Origin: Bradyrhizobium macuxiense
GTDB taxonomy: Bacteria; Pseudomonadota; Alphaproteobacteria; Rhizobiales; Xanthobacteraceae
DNA length: 54,327 bases
NCBI RefSeq assembly: GCF_001542415.1
Contig: NZ_LNCU01000072.1
Location: forward strand, 1-54,327
Direction: 5' to 3'
This document shows, piece after piece, positions 18,515 to 28,143 of the stretch (positions are counted from its first letter, which is position 1; every line of letters begins with the position of its first letter). Position numbers and translations under genes: made by a program. Under the pieces are notes generated by a model, which had not been told where the DNA came from, searched no databases, and saw nothing but the letters and a program-made list of their open reading frames with translations.

Positions 18515-19600
18515 CTACTTCGCCGCCGCGCTGCTCGGCGCGGTGGCCGCTTCGCGGCGGAAGCGGACGAGAACCCTGGTGCCCTTGTGATCCGGATCGC
18601 GCTCGACGCTCGCGTCGAGCTTGGCAGCCATCGAGGCAACAATGCGCTGGCCCATGCCGGTACCGCGCGGATCGGCGTTGTCGGCATAGCCGACGCCCTC
18701 GTCGCTGATCGCGAGCTGCAGATCGTCGCCCTCCGGCTTGAGCTCGACATGGATCGGGCCGGCACCGTCGGGATAGGCGTATTTCACGGCGTTCATCACC
18801 AGCTCGTTGACGATGACGCCGATTGCGACCGCGCGGTCAGGGTCGATCTCGATCGGGTCAGCCTTCAGCGTCAGTCGCGACATCTTGTTGCCCTCGGCCG
18901 ATCGCCTGAGATCCTCGAGCAGTGCCTCGAGATACTGGTTCAGCATCACCGTCTTGAAGTCTTGCGAGGTGTAGAGGCGGCGGTGCACCTGCGCGACCGC
19001 GGCGACACGGCCCATGGCGTTGGTCAGCGCCGCCTTGACGTCGTTCTGGGTCGCCGAGTTGGCCTGCAGATGCAGCAGCGAGGCGATGATCTGCAGCGAA
19101 TTGCCGACGCGGTGGTTGACCTCGCGCAGCAGGACCTCGCGTTCGGCGGCGAGCGCCGCGTAGCGATCCCGTGACGCGTGCACTTCGGCTTCGGCCTCGT
19201 CGCGCGCCTTTTGGATCGCGGCCCTCCGGATCGCGCCGTTCACCGCGACCTGGAGCAGGGGGATGAAGTCGCCCCTGACGTCCTTGACCAGATAATCCGC
19301 CGCGCCGGCCTTCAGCGCGGTGACCGCGATCGCGGAGTCCTGCGAGGCGGTGACGAACACCACCGGCGGCGCATCGGCAATCTTCAGGATCTGCTCCAGC
19401 GTCTCCAACCCGTCGAGGCCGGGCATGTACTGGTCGAGCGCAATGACGTCGATGCCGCCCTGCGCGAGACGATCGATGCCTTCCTGGCCGTCAACGGCAT
19501 GCACGACCTTGAAGCCCGCGCGCGTCAGCCCGCGTTCAACCAGCCGCGCCAGTGTCGCGTCGTCATCGATATAGAGCAGTGTCGGCGTCACGTTGGTCAT
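18515..19600 (-). CDS. Receiver-histidine kinase hybrid (REC plus HisKA_2/HWE-type)
   Basis: The 361-residue soluble protein has an N-terminal receiver domain (residues about 6-125, phosphoacceptor Asp56 in IALDQYMPG, Lys106 in VKD). A helical linker leads to a kinase of the HisKA_2 type with REVNHRVGNSLQII (His163), then an ATPase domain with VIVNELVMNAVKYAYP and ISDEGVGY. No membrane segment is seen. It would receive phosphate on the receiver and control its own kinase, or pass phosphate on. It is the third gene of an operon with 4-base overlaps at both junctions, so it most likely acts with the CHASE3 kinase and the single-domain receiver. Confidence 0.9.
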   Translation of the reverse strand: MTNVTPTLLYIDDDATLARLVERGLTRAGFKVVHAVDGQEGIDRLAQGGIDVIALDQYMPGLDGLETLEQILKIADAPPVVFVTASQDSAIAVTALKAGAADYLVKDVRGDFIPLLQVAVNGAIRRAAIQKARDEAEAEVHASRDRYAALAAEREVLLREVNHRVGNSLQIIASLLHLQANSATQNDVKAALTNAMGRVAAVAQVHRRLYTSQDFKTVMLNQYLEALLEDLRRSAEGNKMSRLTLKADPIEIDPDRAVAIGVIVNELVMNAVKYAYPDGAGPIHVELKPEGDDLQLAISDEGVGYADNADPRGTGMGQRIVASMAAKLDASVERDPDHKGTRVLVRFRREAATAPSSAAAK

Positions 19601-20037
19601 GGGGAAGCTGGAGGAACCTGAATCACGGAGAAGAAGAGGCCGAGCTGACGAATGGCGTTCGCGAAGCTTTCGTAGTTTACCGGCTTGGTGATGTAGACGT
19701 TGCAGCCGAGCTCGTAGCAGCGCTTGATCTCCTGGGAGTCGTCTGTCGTGGTCAGCACCACCACCGGCGTCGACTTGAGATACTTGTTCTCCTTGACTCG
19801 CTTCAGAATGTCGATGCCGGTCATGTCAGGCAGATTGAGATCGAGCAGGATCAGCAGGGCGTGACCCTTGCGTTCGGCAGCGGTTCCATCCTTGCCAAAG
19901 AGATAGTTCACAGCCTCTGTGCCATTCGTGAACGGAACGATCTCGTTGTTGACACCGGATCGCCGGATGTTCCGTTCGATCAGGCGAGCATGGCCCTCAT
20001 CGTCCTCGATCATGATGATGGTAACTGGATTGCTCAT
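19597..20037 (-). CDS. Single-domain response regulator
   Basis: The 146-residue protein is a lone receiver domain of the Rcp1 type: an acidic pocket at IEDDEGHAR, phosphoacceptor Asp66 in LLDLNLPDMTG, VVVLTTTDD with the switch Thr, and the conserved Lys in YITKPVNY. There is no output domain. Rcp1-like receivers usually shuttle phosphate from a bacteriophytochrome-like or CHASE-type kinase. It overlaps both neighbours by 4 bases, so the three proteins should be made in fixed ratio. Confidence 0.92.
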   Translation of the reverse strand: MSNPVTIIMIEDDEGHARLIERNIRRSGVNNEIVPFTNGTEAVNYLFGKDGTAAERKGHALLILLDLNLPDMTGIDILKRVKENKYLKSTPVVVLTTTDDSQEIKRCYELGCNVYITKPVNYESFANAIRQLGLFFSVIQVPPASP

Positions 20038-21563
20038 GAAGCTTTGTCCCGGTTCCTGCCTGTCCAGTTGATGGGCAGTGTTATCGTGAAGGTGCTGCCG
20101 TTGTGGAGTTCCGATGCCACCGACATGGTGCCTCCGAGTCGGCGCACAAGTGCGCGCACATGCGCGAGACCGATACCCTGGCCCGGCTTGTCCTGGGTTC
20201 CGGCGCGGCGGAATAGATCGAAGATGCGCTGATGGTCCTTCGGATCGATGCCGCGGCCATTGTCCGAGATATCGAAGATCGCGAAGCCGAGCTTGGTGCG
20301 GCCGTTGATCGAGATCTCGCCGGGGACGCCGTCCCTGAGGTATTTCAGCGCGTTGTCGATCAGGTTGGAGAAGATCTGCTCGAGCGCCAGGCGGTCGGAG
20401 ATGAGATCGGGCAGTGAACCGATCTCGATCGTGGTGCTGCTCTCGGCCGCCTGATGAGCAACCGTCTTGACGATGCCGTCGATCAGCTCCTGGACATCTA
20501 TCCGTTCCGCCTTGAACTCGCGACGGCCCTCGCGCGTGAGATTGAGGATCGCGGTGATCAGCCGGTCCATCTTGGCGATCGACGATTTGATGAAGCCGAG
20601 CGACTCGTTGAAATCGTCGGAGAGCTGCTTGTCGGAGCCTTCGAGCTCGGGCTCGGCGGTATCGGTCGCGTCATCCGGCATCGCCGGCGCCAGTGATGTT
20701 GCCCGATTGAGCGTGGCGATGCGCTTGAAGATGTCGCCGCGGAGCTCCTCCAGCTCACTGGTGAAGCCCATGATATTGACCAGCGGCGAGCGCAGATCGT
20801 GGCTGACGATATAGGCGAAGCGCTGGATCTCCTCATTGGCCTCGCGCAGGTCGGCGGTGCGTTCGTCCACGGTCGCTTCGAGGTTGACGTAGCTGTCGCG
20901 CAGCCTGGCCTCGGCCTCGTCACGGGCCCGCGAGGATCGCCGCAACAGCACGATCGAGAAGCCGGCGAGCGCCAGCACCATGCAGGAGCCCGCGATGGTC
21001 ACGGAGGATGCGAGCACCTGGGTCTGGTCCGCCGTCGCCGTGCGCATTGTAAACAGGCGGTTCTCTTCGGTGCGCATGTCCGTGCCGATCCGCGCGATGG
21101 CCGCCACCGCGTCCGTTGACGAGGTGCTGCGCAGGTCGGCGATGCTGTCCGCGACGTCGTTGTTCTTGGCACGGTCGATGTCGCGGGCGAGCTCCGACAG
21201 CCGCCGGTCGATCGCGATCTTGAGTCGTTGGCTGTTGGCGACCTGCGTCGGGTTGTCGGTGGTGATCTTTGCGAGATGGTCGAGCGCGGGCGGGATGCCG
21301 GTTGCGGCAGACTGATATTCCGCCAGGTGCTGCGGTGCCGAGGTCAGCAGATAGGCCCTGGTCGCGCTTTCGGCGCGCCGGATCTCCACCAGCAGGCTTG
21401 CGATCTGGCCCTCGACCTCGACGGTATGGACGACCCAAGCGTTGTCCTTGCGCGCCTTGTTGACCAGGAGGACGGAGGCCACGCTGATCGCGACCAGCAC
21501 CACAAAGCCCACTGAGAGCAGCAGGATCTGCAGAGCGCTCCGACGTCGTGAAACTGGCGTCAC
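20034..21563 (-). CDS. CHASE3-type membrane sensor histidine kinase
   Basis: The 509-residue protein has a first membrane helix at about residues 13-34 and a helical periplasmic CHASE3-type sensor (about 38-185, with RRAESATRAYLLT typical of CHASE3). A second membrane helix lies at about 188-207, then a coiled linker, a HisKA domain with FAYIVSHDLRSPLVNIMGF (His255) and a C-terminal HATPase with NLIDNALKY, DNGRGID and GIGLAHVRALV. It is the first gene of the signalling operon and overlaps the receiver gene by 4 bases. The ligand is unknown. No DNA-binding output protein is encoded beside it. Confidence 0.92.
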   Translation of the reverse strand: MTPVSRRRSALQILLLSVGFVVLVAISVASVLLVNKARKDNAWVVHTVEVEGQIASLLVEIRRAESATRAYLLTSAPQHLAEYQSAATGIPPALDHLAKITTDNPTQVANSQRLKIAIDRRLSELARDIDRAKNNDVADSIADLRSTSSTDAVAAIARIGTDMRTEENRLFTMRTATADQTQVLASSVTIAGSCMVLALAGFSIVLLRRSSRARDEAEARLRDSYVNLEATVDERTADLREANEEIQRFAYIVSHDLRSPLVNIMGFTSELEELRGDIFKRIATLNRATSLAPAMPDDATDTAEPELEGSDKQLSDDFNESLGFIKSSIAKMDRLITAILNLTREGRREFKAERIDVQELIDGIVKTVAHQAAESSTTIEIGSLPDLISDRLALEQIFSNLIDNALKYLRDGVPGEISINGRTKLGFAIFDISDNGRGIDPKDHQRIFDLFRRAGTQDKPGQGIGLAHVRALVRRLGGTMSVASELHNGSTFTITLPINWTGRNRDKAS

Positions 21564-21664
21564 GATCGTCTCGTTACAAGGATGGAGCCCAATGCGCCCC
21601 CGTGGAATGCTATCAACCCTACCATACGCCTGAGCGGGGGGCTGGGTTCCACGGGACCGCCGAA

Positions 21665-23023
21665 TTATTTCTCTGGGTCCGCAGTCTGGCCGGCAAGATA
21701 CTGCTCCAGCCAGTGGATGTGGTAGTCGCCCTCGATGATGTCGGGCTCCCGGACCAGAGCGCGAAACAGCGGCAGCGTGGTCTCGATCCCGTCAACCACC
21801 ATCTCGTCCAAAGCGCGGCGCAACCGCATCAGGCATTCGCCCCGGGTCTTGCCGTGCACGATCAGCTTGCCGACGAGCGAATCGTAGTAGGGCGGGATCA
21901 TGTAGCCCTGGTAGACGGCCGAATCGATGCGCACGCCGAGGCCGCCCGGCGGATGGAATTGCGTGATTCGTCCGGGCGAGGGACGGAAGGTCTGCGGGTT
22001 CTCCGCATTGATGCGGCATTCGATGGCGTGGCCGATGATCGCGATCTCGCCCTGCTTCGCCGGAAGCTCGCCGCCGGCGGCGATCCGGATCTGCTCCAGC
22101 ACCAGGTCGATATCGGTGATGCTTTCGGTGACGGGATGCTCGACCTGGATGCGGGTGTTCATTTCGATGAAATAGAACTCGCCGTCCTCGTAGAGGAATT
22201 CGATGGTGCCGACGCCGAGATATTTCATGTCCCGCATCGCCTTGGCGCAAGTCTCGCCGATCTTGGCGCGCGCGGCAGCGGCGAGCACTGGCGAGGGGCC
22301 TTCCTCCCAGACCTTCTGATGACGGCGCTGCAACGAGCAGTCGCGCTCGCCGAGATGGATCGCGCCGCCGCGGCCGTCGCCGAGAATCTGGATTTCGATA
22401 TGCCGCGGCTTCTGCAGATATTTCTCGAGATAGACCGAGGCGTCGCCGAACGCCGACTTGGCCTCGTTCGCCGCGGTCGACAGCGCGAGCGTGAGGTCAG
22501 CCTCGGTGTGGGCGACCTTCATGCCGCGCCCGCCGCCGCCTGCGGCGGCCTTCACCAACACCGGGAAGCCGATCGCCTTTGCGATCGCCATCGCGTCGTC
22601 GTCCGCCGTCACCGCGCCATCGGAGCCCGGCACCACCGGAATGCCGAGCCGCTTGGCGGTCTTCTTGGCCTCGATCTTGTCGCCCATCAGGCGGATATGC
22701 TCGGCCTTCGGTCCGATGAAGTGCAGATTGTGATCGGCGAGGATCTCGGCGAAGCGTGCGTTCTCGGACAGGAAGCCATAGCCGGGATGCACGGCGTCGG
22801 CGCCGGTGATCTCGCAGGCCGCGAGCAGCGCCGGCACGTTGAGGTAAGAGTCCTTCGAGGGCGGCGGGCCGATACACACGCTTTCATCGGCGAGCCGCAC
22901 ATGCATGGCATCAGCGTCGGCGGTGGAGTGCACTGCGACGGTGGAGATGCCGAGCTCCTTGCAGGCGCGCAGCACGCGGAGCGCAATCTCGCCGCGATTG
23001 GCTATGAGGATCTTGTCGAACAT
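21665..23023 (-). CDS. accC: Acetyl-CoA carboxylase biotin carboxylase subunit
   Basis: The 452-residue protein starts [20 protein letters not shown] and carries the ATP-grasp glycine loop [13 protein letters not shown], the catalytic [14 protein letters not shown] and the C-terminal [12 protein letters not shown] block. It carboxylates biotin on AccB using bicarbonate and ATP, the first half-reaction of fatty acid synthesis in the cytoplasm. The length matches E. coli AccC. The frame is open 11 codons upstream, but this ATG is the family start. It follows accB after 25 bases. Confidence 0.97.
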   Translation of the reverse strand: MFDKILIANRGEIALRVLRACKELGISTVAVHSTADADAMHVRLADESVCIGPPPSKDSYLNVPALLAACEITGADAVHPGYGFLSENARFAEILADHNLHFIGPKAEHIRLMGDKIEAKKTAKRLGIPVVPGSDGAVTADDDAMAIAKAIGFPVLVKAAAGGGGRGMKVAHTEADLTLALSTAANEAKSAFGDASVYLEKYLQKPRHIEIQILGDGRGGAIHLGERDCSLQRRHQKVWEEGPSPVLAAAARAKIGETCAKAMRDMKYLGVGTIEFLYEDGEFYFIEMNTRIQVEHPVTESITDIDLVLEQIRIAAGGELPAKQGEIAIIGHAIECRINAENPQTFRPSPGRITQFHPPGGLGVRIDSAVYQGYMIPPYYDSLVGKLIVHGKTRGECLMRLRRALDEMVVDGIETTLPLFRALVREPDIIEGDYHIHWLEQYLAGQTADPEK

Positions 23024-23048
23024 CGCAGCGCCTGACGTTGACGAATGG

Positions 23049-23540
23049 CTACTCAATGATGACGAGCGGTTCGCCGAATTCGACCGGCTGGCCGTCCTCG
23101 ACGAGAATCTGTGTCACGGTCCCGGCGCGCGGCGACGGAATCTGGTTCATCGTCTTCATCGCCTCGATGATCAGGAGCGTCTGTCCGGCCGACACCTTGG
23201 TGCCGACTTCAACGAACGGCTTGGCGCCGGGCTCCGGCGCCCAATAGGCGGTGCCGACCATCGGCGAGGGAACGACTCCCGGGTGCTTCGCGAGATCATT
23301 CGCAGGGGCTGCCGCGGCCGGGTTCGCCGCTATCGGTGCTGCGACGGCTGCCTGAACCGGGATGCTCGGCACGGCGGCGGCGATGCTGATGTTGCGTGCG
23401 ACACGGACGCGCAGTCCGGCGCGCTCGATCTCGATTTCGGTCAGATTGGTCTCGGCAAGCAGAAGCGCGAGCTCGCGAATGAGGGCGCTGTCGTCGCTCT
23501 TGGATTTTGCAGCTGGTTTGTCGTCTGGCTGGCGCGCCAT
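23049..23540 (-). CDS. accB: Biotin carboxyl carrier protein of acetyl-CoA carboxylase
   Basis: The 163-residue protein has an N-terminal helical region, an Ala/Pro-rich linker (about 52-85) and a C-terminal biotinyl domain with [20 protein letters not shown] and the biotin site EAMKT (Lys129). It carries the carboxybiotin between AccC and the carboxyltransferase. It lies between aroQ and accC, all on the minus strand, a common alphaproteobacterial order. Confidence 0.97.
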   Translation of the reverse strand: MARQPDDKPAAKSKSDDSALIRELALLLAETNLTEIEIERAGLRVRVARNISIAAAVPSIPVQAAVAAPIAANPAAAAPANDLAKHPGVVPSPMVGTAYWAPEPGAKPFVEVGTKVSAGQTLLIIEAMKTMNQIPSPRAGTVTQILVEDGQPVEFGEPLVIIE

Positions 23541-23591
23541 GATCTTGATCCGGAATCTCTGTCTGGTGACGGGGGACGTCAGGATTGACGA

Positions 23592-24053
23592 TTAAGTCTT
23601 TGCCTTGGCACCGATCTTCACGGCGAGCCCGGCGATCGCGAGCCGGTAGCCGTCGATACCAAAGCCGCAAAGCGACGCGAAAGCCGCTTTAGCAGTGAAC
23701 GAATGATGCCGGAAGCTCTCGCGGGCATGGATGTTGCTGACGTGGACTTCGATGGCCGGGATCTTCACAGCAATCAGCGCGTCGTGCAGCGCGATGGAGG
23801 TATGAGAATAGCCGCCGGCGTTGATGATGATGCCGACCGCCTTCTTGGCGTGGGCCTCATGGATGAAGTCGATCAGCTCACCCTCGCGGTTGGACTGCCG
23901 GCAGTCGGCGGTCAGGCCAAACTGCTTGGCGGTGTCTGCGCACAGCTTCTCGACATCGGCGAGGGTGGCGTGCCCGTAGGTCTCGGGCTCGCGCGTCCCC
24001 AACAGATTGAGGTTCGGGCCGTTCAGCACATAAATCGTTCCAGCAGCAGCCAT
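23592..24053 (-). CDS. aroQ: Type II 3-dehydroquinate dehydratase
   Basis: The 153-residue protein begins with [20 protein letters not shown], placing the catalytic Tyr26 in REPETYG, and has [16 protein letters not shown] and [17 protein letters not shown] with the catalytic His104. It converts 3-dehydroquinate to 3-dehydroshikimate in the shikimate pathway, as a dodecamer of small subunits. The length is standard. It starts the aroQ-accB-accC unit; the gap to accB is about 50 bases. Confidence 0.96.
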   Translation of the reverse strand: MAAAGTIYVLNGPNLNLLGTREPETYGHATLADVEKLCADTAKQFGLTADCRQSNREGELIDFIHEAHAKKAVGIIINAGGYSHTSIALHDALIAVKIPAIEVHVSNIHARESFRHHSFTAKAAFASLCGFGIDGYRLAIAGLAVKIGAKAKT

Positions 24054-24275
24054 TCCAAGGTTCCGGCGAGGGGTGGAGTGGGCCGGGTTATAGGTAACAA
24101 CCGGCCGCAGGGGAAGCCTTTAGGTGCATTCTGAACGTCTTCAACAGGTTCGTCCCGGCTGTCAGATCACTGCGGTAACCTTCGGAAAATGCTGATTAAC
24201 CAAGCTTGACGGGAGGTGCACGCTACGGCTGTGCGGCCCTCCATCCACTGGCCCGTTACGGGTCGGGTCGACAAT

Positions 24276-24299
24276 AAAACCCCGCCCCGAAGGGCGGGG
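24276..24299 (-). terminator. Intrinsic terminator after the DUF1236 gene
   Basis: On the minus strand an 8-bp perfect stem CCCCGCCC/GGGCGGGG with a TTCG tetraloop (24280-24299) is followed by TTTTATT. It lies about 50 bases beyond the stop of the DUF1236 gene. The remaining gap up to the aroQ start at 24053 holds only its likely promoter. Confidence 0.9.
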
Positions 24300-24349
24300 G
24301 TCGCACGTAGGCGAGGGCCCGTCATGGCACCCTCGTACCGAGGCTGGGT

Positions 24350-25171
24350 TTAGCCCTCGAGGATGTAGACGATCTCGTGCGTCTCCGGTTGCACGATCAG
24401 GTAGCGTCCGCGCACCAGAATGAAGTCATAGCCACGCCATTGCGGATAGATCGTCACGACCCGCTCCGGGAGCGGATAGAAATGAACGCCCGTGGGGATG
24501 CGGGTACCCACCGCCACGTTGAAGTTCACGTTGGTGACCTCGCTCACGTGCTCCGACTTGATCGCAGTCGAGATCTCGGTGCGCTTCTCCGCCGGAGGAG
24601 CCGCGGTCGCCGAGGTCGCAGCGTTGCCGGTCGTGGTCTGCGAACGACCCTCGTTGGTCTGGGCGCGGTTGGTGTCTGTCGGGCTCCTGGTCTGCGCATT
24701 CTGGTTCGTCGTGGTGCCGCCCTTCTCACGGGTCTCGGCGGCATTGTTGCGTTCGCGACCTTCGCGGCTTTGGGCGTTCATGTTGCCGCTCTTGTCGCGC
24801 TCCTCAGCCTTCATGCCCTTGGACCCCTTGGTCGACTCGTTCTCCGAGTTCATGCCCTTGGGCTTCTGCATATTCTCCTGCGCGCCCTTGGTGGCTGCGC
24901 CAGGCTTCTCGGACTCCGCACCCTTCGCACTCGGGGATTGAGTGCTCGGGGATTGACCGGTCGTGGAATGTTCGGAACCCTTCATGCCGCCCGTGTCACG
25001 CTGCATCGTGCCGGATGACGCGCCACCGGATGGCGCGTTGTGCTGCATGGTCGCACCGCCGCCGGTGCCAGGTGTTTCCTTGCCGGCTCCGCCTGCGCCC
25101 TGCGCATTGGCAAAGCTGGTACCCGCGATCAGGGCCATAGCGGCCACCGAAATCAGAAAGCGGTTAGACAT
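24350..25171 (-). CDS. DUF1236-type exported protein with Ser/Thr/Gly-rich linker
   Basis: The 273-residue protein starts MSNRFLISVAAMALIAGTSF with a signal peptide ending near FANAQ. A long hydrophilic low-complexity region (about 25-190; Gly, Ser, Thr, Asn, Gln, Lys) follows. The C-terminus (about 195-273) has GTRIPTGVHFYPLPERVVTI, then PQWRGYDFILVRGRYLIVQP and a final IVYILEG, the pattern of DUF1236 proteins in rhizobia. The function is unknown; the tail is a compact beta domain likely in the periplasm. AGGAGG lies just upstream; the preceding ATG at 25174 is the other possible start. It is monocistronic, with its own terminator. Confidence 0.75.
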   Translation of the reverse strand: MSNRFLISVAAMALIAGTSFANAQGAGGAGKETPGTGGGATMQHNAPSGGASSGTMQRDTGGMKGSEHSTTGQSPSTQSPSAKGAESEKPGAATKGAQENMQKPKGMNSENESTKGSKGMKAEERDKSGNMNAQSREGRERNNAAETREKGGTTTNQNAQTRSPTDTNRAQTNEGRSQTTTGNAATSATAAPPAEKRTEISTAIKSEHVSEVTNVNFNVAVGTRIPTGVHFYPLPERVVTIYPQWRGYDFILVRGRYLIVQPETHEIVYILEG

Positions 25172-25585
25172 CATATTCCTCCTCATTTTCGGCATTGCCC
25201 GCGCCGTCAACGAGAGAAAATGTGCGATGTTCCTAATGATCCGTAGTTCCGCGCAGTCCACTTTTTGCCAGTGAATGCACGATGAACGCGGAACGATTCA
25301 GCCGCACAGCCCAGTCGAATTCCGTTGTCGCGAGATCGAGCTGGCCATTGCCGCCGCCGAAATTGAACCCGCCGAAATGTTCTTCGATCTCGTATAGGTC
25401 GCGGTGAAACCCGGAATCCGCTGATTGGGGAACATCGTGCCGCCGAGATGGTTTCGACCGGGGAATTGATCGAGGAGGCGCGCCGCGTCTTGTTCGGCGT
25501 AGGGCGCGATGGAGTCGCGAGTTCGCCCGATGGCCGTTAGTTGCGCTCAATGCCGAGGCGGTTCGGAGGCTGCACGTCTCCCAAC
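25172..25585. other. Gene-poor interval with possible ORF remnant
   Basis: About 410 bases between the DUF1236 start and the dsbA terminator. A minus-strand frame at 25233-25550 includes EIEEHFGGFNFGGGNGQLDL, and a second minus frame just before it reads LLDQFPGRNHLGGTMFPNQR. Joining the two needs a frameshift. This may be a decayed gene, but no family is recognised and there is no ribosome-binding site. Confidence 0.3.
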
Positions 25586-25590
25586 AAAAA

Positions 25591-25613
25591 ATCCGGCTGC
25601 GCGGCAGCCGGAT
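25591..25613 (-). terminator. Intrinsic terminator after the DsbA-family gene
   Basis: A perfect 10-bp stem ATCCGGCTGC/GCAGCCGGAT with a 3-base loop is flanked by A-runs upstream and TTT downstream. On the minus strand it is followed by TTTTTTG. It lies about 35 bases after the dsbA stop and is symmetrical enough to act in both directions. Confidence 0.92.
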
Positions 25614-25647
25614 TTTGCAGTCGATGGAATTGTGGTTGATGCGTCGA

Positions 25648-26424
25648 TCAGCAGGTCGCCTTGCCGCAGCGGGCGATGCCGATCTTCTCCTTGAGATTGT
25701 TGAGCCCGACCGCGCCGACCACGACCTGCTTGCCGATCACGTAGCTCGGGGTGCCGTTCATGCCCATGGATTCGGCGAGCTTGAAATTTTCCTCGATGGT
25801 CGCCTTGACCTCCGGGCTGTTCATGTCCTTCTCGAGCCTTGCCATGTCGAGGCCGACGTCCTTGGCGACCGCCAGCGCACGCGCCTTGTCGGCGGCGCCG
25901 CGGCCGCCCAGGAGCTTTTGGTGAAACTCGAGATACTTCTTGCCGCTCGGGTCCTGCATGCGGACGGCGACCGCGACCTGCGCGGCTTCGACCGAGCCCT
26001 GGCTCAGCACCGGGAATTCCTTCAGCACGACCTTCAGCTTCGGATCCGACTTCATCAAGTCGAGCATGTCGGACATCGCGCGCTTGCAGTAGCCGCAATT
26101 ATAATCGAAGAACTCGACGAAGGTGACGTCACCGTCCTTGTTACCGAGCGTGACACCGCGCGGCGAGTTGAAGATGGTGTCGGCGTTCTTGGCGACGCTC
26201 TGCTCATGCTTCTCGGCTTCGGCTGCCGTCTGGCGCTTGCTCAGCTCATTGATCGCCTCCTCGATCACCTCGGGATGCGCGACCAGGTAGTTGCGGACGA
26301 TGGTCTCGATGTCGCCGCGCTGGGCGTCGGTGAAGCTCGGGGCAGACTGGGCAGACGCCGACAATGGCGCGGCGCAAACGCCGAGCGCGAGCAAGGCAGG
26401 GGCAAGAAAGCGGAGCGCTGGCAT
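25648..26424 (-). CDS. DsbA-family periplasmic thiol:disulfide oxidoreductase
   Basis: The 258-residue protein has a signal peptide (MPALRFLAPALLALGVCAAP to about residue 26). An N-terminal helical extension (about 35-90) is of the type seen in Com1/ScsC-like DsbA proteins. The thioredoxin-fold domain has VEFFDYNCGYCKRAM (Cys110-Cys113), and the cis-proline is in GTPSYVIG. CGYC active sites occur in DsbA-like oxidases and in ScsC-like isomerases, which oligomerise through the N-terminal extension, so either oxidase or isomerase activity is possible. Two further cysteines near the C-terminus (ARCGKATC) could form a structural disulfide. Confidence 0.9.
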   Translation of the reverse strand: MPALRFLAPALLALGVCAAPLSASAQSAPSFTDAQRGDIETIVRNYLVAHPEVIEEAINELSKRQTAAEAEKHEQSVAKNADTIFNSPRGVTLGNKDGDVTFVEFFDYNCGYCKRAMSDMLDLMKSDPKLKVVLKEFPVLSQGSVEAAQVAVAVRMQDPSGKKYLEFHQKLLGGRGAADKARALAVAKDVGLDMARLEKDMNSPEVKATIEENFKLAESMGMNGTPSYVIGKQVVVGAVGLNNLKEKIGIARCGKATC

Positions 26425-26510
26425 GGACGAAATCCTTGTTGGCGTGGCTCGACATACGGCAGGACCGTGAGCCGGTTTCGGGGATCGTTGTATGGAACTG
26501 CGGTTTATTT

Positions 26511-27917
26511 CTAGTTGTTTTTCTGGCCCGGCATGGGCTTGGCGCTCACAATGTCGTCAGCTTTGACCCAGCCGGGGGAGCCGATCGCAAACCGGGTCTT
26601 GGCGCGCGACGCTAGGTCGCGGGCGGTCTTGTTGTCGCCGCGAAGATAGGCGGCCTGCGCGGACGCAAGGTCGGCCTCTGCGTAGTCTCCCTTGCGGCCA
26701 TAGGCCATGGCGAGCTGGGTGTAGCCGATCGGGGCCTCGGGCTCGCGTGCGACGGCGGCGCGCAGCATCTTGATGGCCTCGTCGGTATAGCCCTTGTTGT
26801 CGGAGGCGACGAGCGCCTGGCCGAGCAACATCTCGATCAGCGGTGCGTTGTTGGACAGTTGCACCGCCCTGCGCAGCGGCGCGATGGCTTCCGCCGGCTT
26901 GCCGCCTTCGAGCAGGGCCTGGCCGCGCAGTTCGTAGAAGTAGGGATTGTTGGGCTGCACCTGGATCAGGCCGTCGATCTGCGTGATCGCCGAGCGCAGA
27001 TCGCCGTGCAGATAGGTGGTGATGGCGCGCGCATAACGCGCCGGCAGGCTGGTGTTCGTGAGCGGGTAGCGGCGGTAGACCGTGTCCTGCCGTTCCATGA
27101 AGCCCGAGATCTTGGCGCGCATCATGTCGTGGCGCATCTGCAGCGCGGGATCGTCCTTCTTGTCCCAATAGGGACTGGATTTCGCGAGCCCTTCCAGCGC
27201 CTGGACGCGGTCGAGCGGCATCGGATGCGACTGCAGGTAGGGGTCCGCGCCGCGCGAGGCGAACAGGCTCTCGTCAGTGAAGCGCTTGAACGTCTCGTAC
27301 ATGCCCCTGGCGGATTGCCCGGTCGCGGTCAGGAACTTGACGCCGGCGCGGTCGGCGTTCTCCTCCTGCTGGCGCTGGTAGGACAACAGCGAGCGCTGGA
27401 TCATGGACTGCGGCGCTGAAAACGCGGCAGCACCCGCATTGGTGAGGCCATTGTTGGAACCACCCCGTGCGCCTGCGGCCATCGCGCCGGCACCCAGCAG
27501 CATCGCGATGATCATTTGCGTTTGCGCTCGCGCCAGCTGCTCGTGCAGCTTGGCAAGGTGGCCGCCGGCCAGGTGGCCGGTTTCGTGCGCGAGCACGCCG
27601 ATGATCTGGTTCGGTGTTTCCGATTGCAGCAGCGCGCCGTAGTTCACAAAAATGCGGCGGCCGTCGGCGACGAAGGCGTTGAATGCGCTGTCGTTGATGA
27701 TCACGACCTGGATGTTCTGCTTCTCCAGGCCGGCGGCGCGAAGGATCGGCCGCGTATAGTCGCGCAACAGCTGCTCGGTCTCGGTGTCGCGCAGCACGGG
27801 AGGACCCTTGGACTGCTGCGCCCGCACGGTGGCGGCGGGGCCAACCGCGAGCACGACCGCCGTCAACAATGCGGTCAGCTTGAACGTCCTGGTGCGAAGC
27901 GCGTGGCGGAACAGCAT
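26511..27917 (-). CDS. M48 family metalloprotease with TPR repeats (BepA-like)
   Basis: The 468-residue protein has a signal peptide (about 1-33, ending VRAQQ). The zinc protease domain carries HETGH (His111-His115) in GVLAHETGHLAGGH and a later ENADRAG. The C-terminal half is tetratricopeptide-like (ITQIDGLIQVQPNNPYFYEL and AEAIAPLRRAVQLSNNAPLI). BepA of E. coli is a periplasmic protease/chaperone that checks outer-membrane protein and LptD assembly; the same architecture suggests a similar envelope quality-control role. It precedes the dsbA-like gene by 86 bases on the same strand, a meaningful pairing since LptD assembly depends on disulfides. Confidence 0.9.
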   Translation of the reverse strand: MLFRHALRTRTFKLTALLTAVVLAVGPAATVRAQQSKGPPVLRDTETEQLLRDYTRPILRAAGLEKQNIQVVIINDSAFNAFVADGRRIFVNYGALLQSETPNQIIGVLAHETGHLAGGHLAKLHEQLARAQTQMIIAMLLGAGAMAAGARGGSNNGLTNAGAAAFSAPQSMIQRSLLSYQRQQEENADRAGVKFLTATGQSARGMYETFKRFTDESLFASRGADPYLQSHPMPLDRVQALEGLAKSSPYWDKKDDPALQMRHDMMRAKISGFMERQDTVYRRYPLTNTSLPARYARAITTYLHGDLRSAITQIDGLIQVQPNNPYFYELRGQALLEGGKPAEAIAPLRRAVQLSNNAPLIEMLLGQALVASDNKGYTDEAIKMLRAAVAREPEAPIGYTQLAMAYGRKGDYAEADLASAQAAYLRGDNKTARDLASRAKTRFAIGSPGWVKADDIVSAKPMPGQKNN

Positions 27918-28143
27918 GGGCGATCTATCGGCGATGGCTGGCCACGAAAAGGCAAAGCCCGGTTGCGGCCCTGGTTGGATCAGGAGCGTGGTGCAGTCTC
28001 TTGATTTTGCAGTTTTTCTTCACGCGAACCGGTATTCACTTGGCCTGAAAACGCTATAAGGAGCCACCGAATGCGGCCAGTCTGGGGCGGTAGCCGGTGC
28101 GGGAACCTGAATTCGGCGGCAGCCGCCCAATTAGCAGAAATCC

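Noticed and set aside
25233..25550. 105-codon minus frame with a Gly/Phe-rich stretch
   Set aside because: No start signal and no family. It only makes sense joined to another frame, so at most it is a decayed gene.
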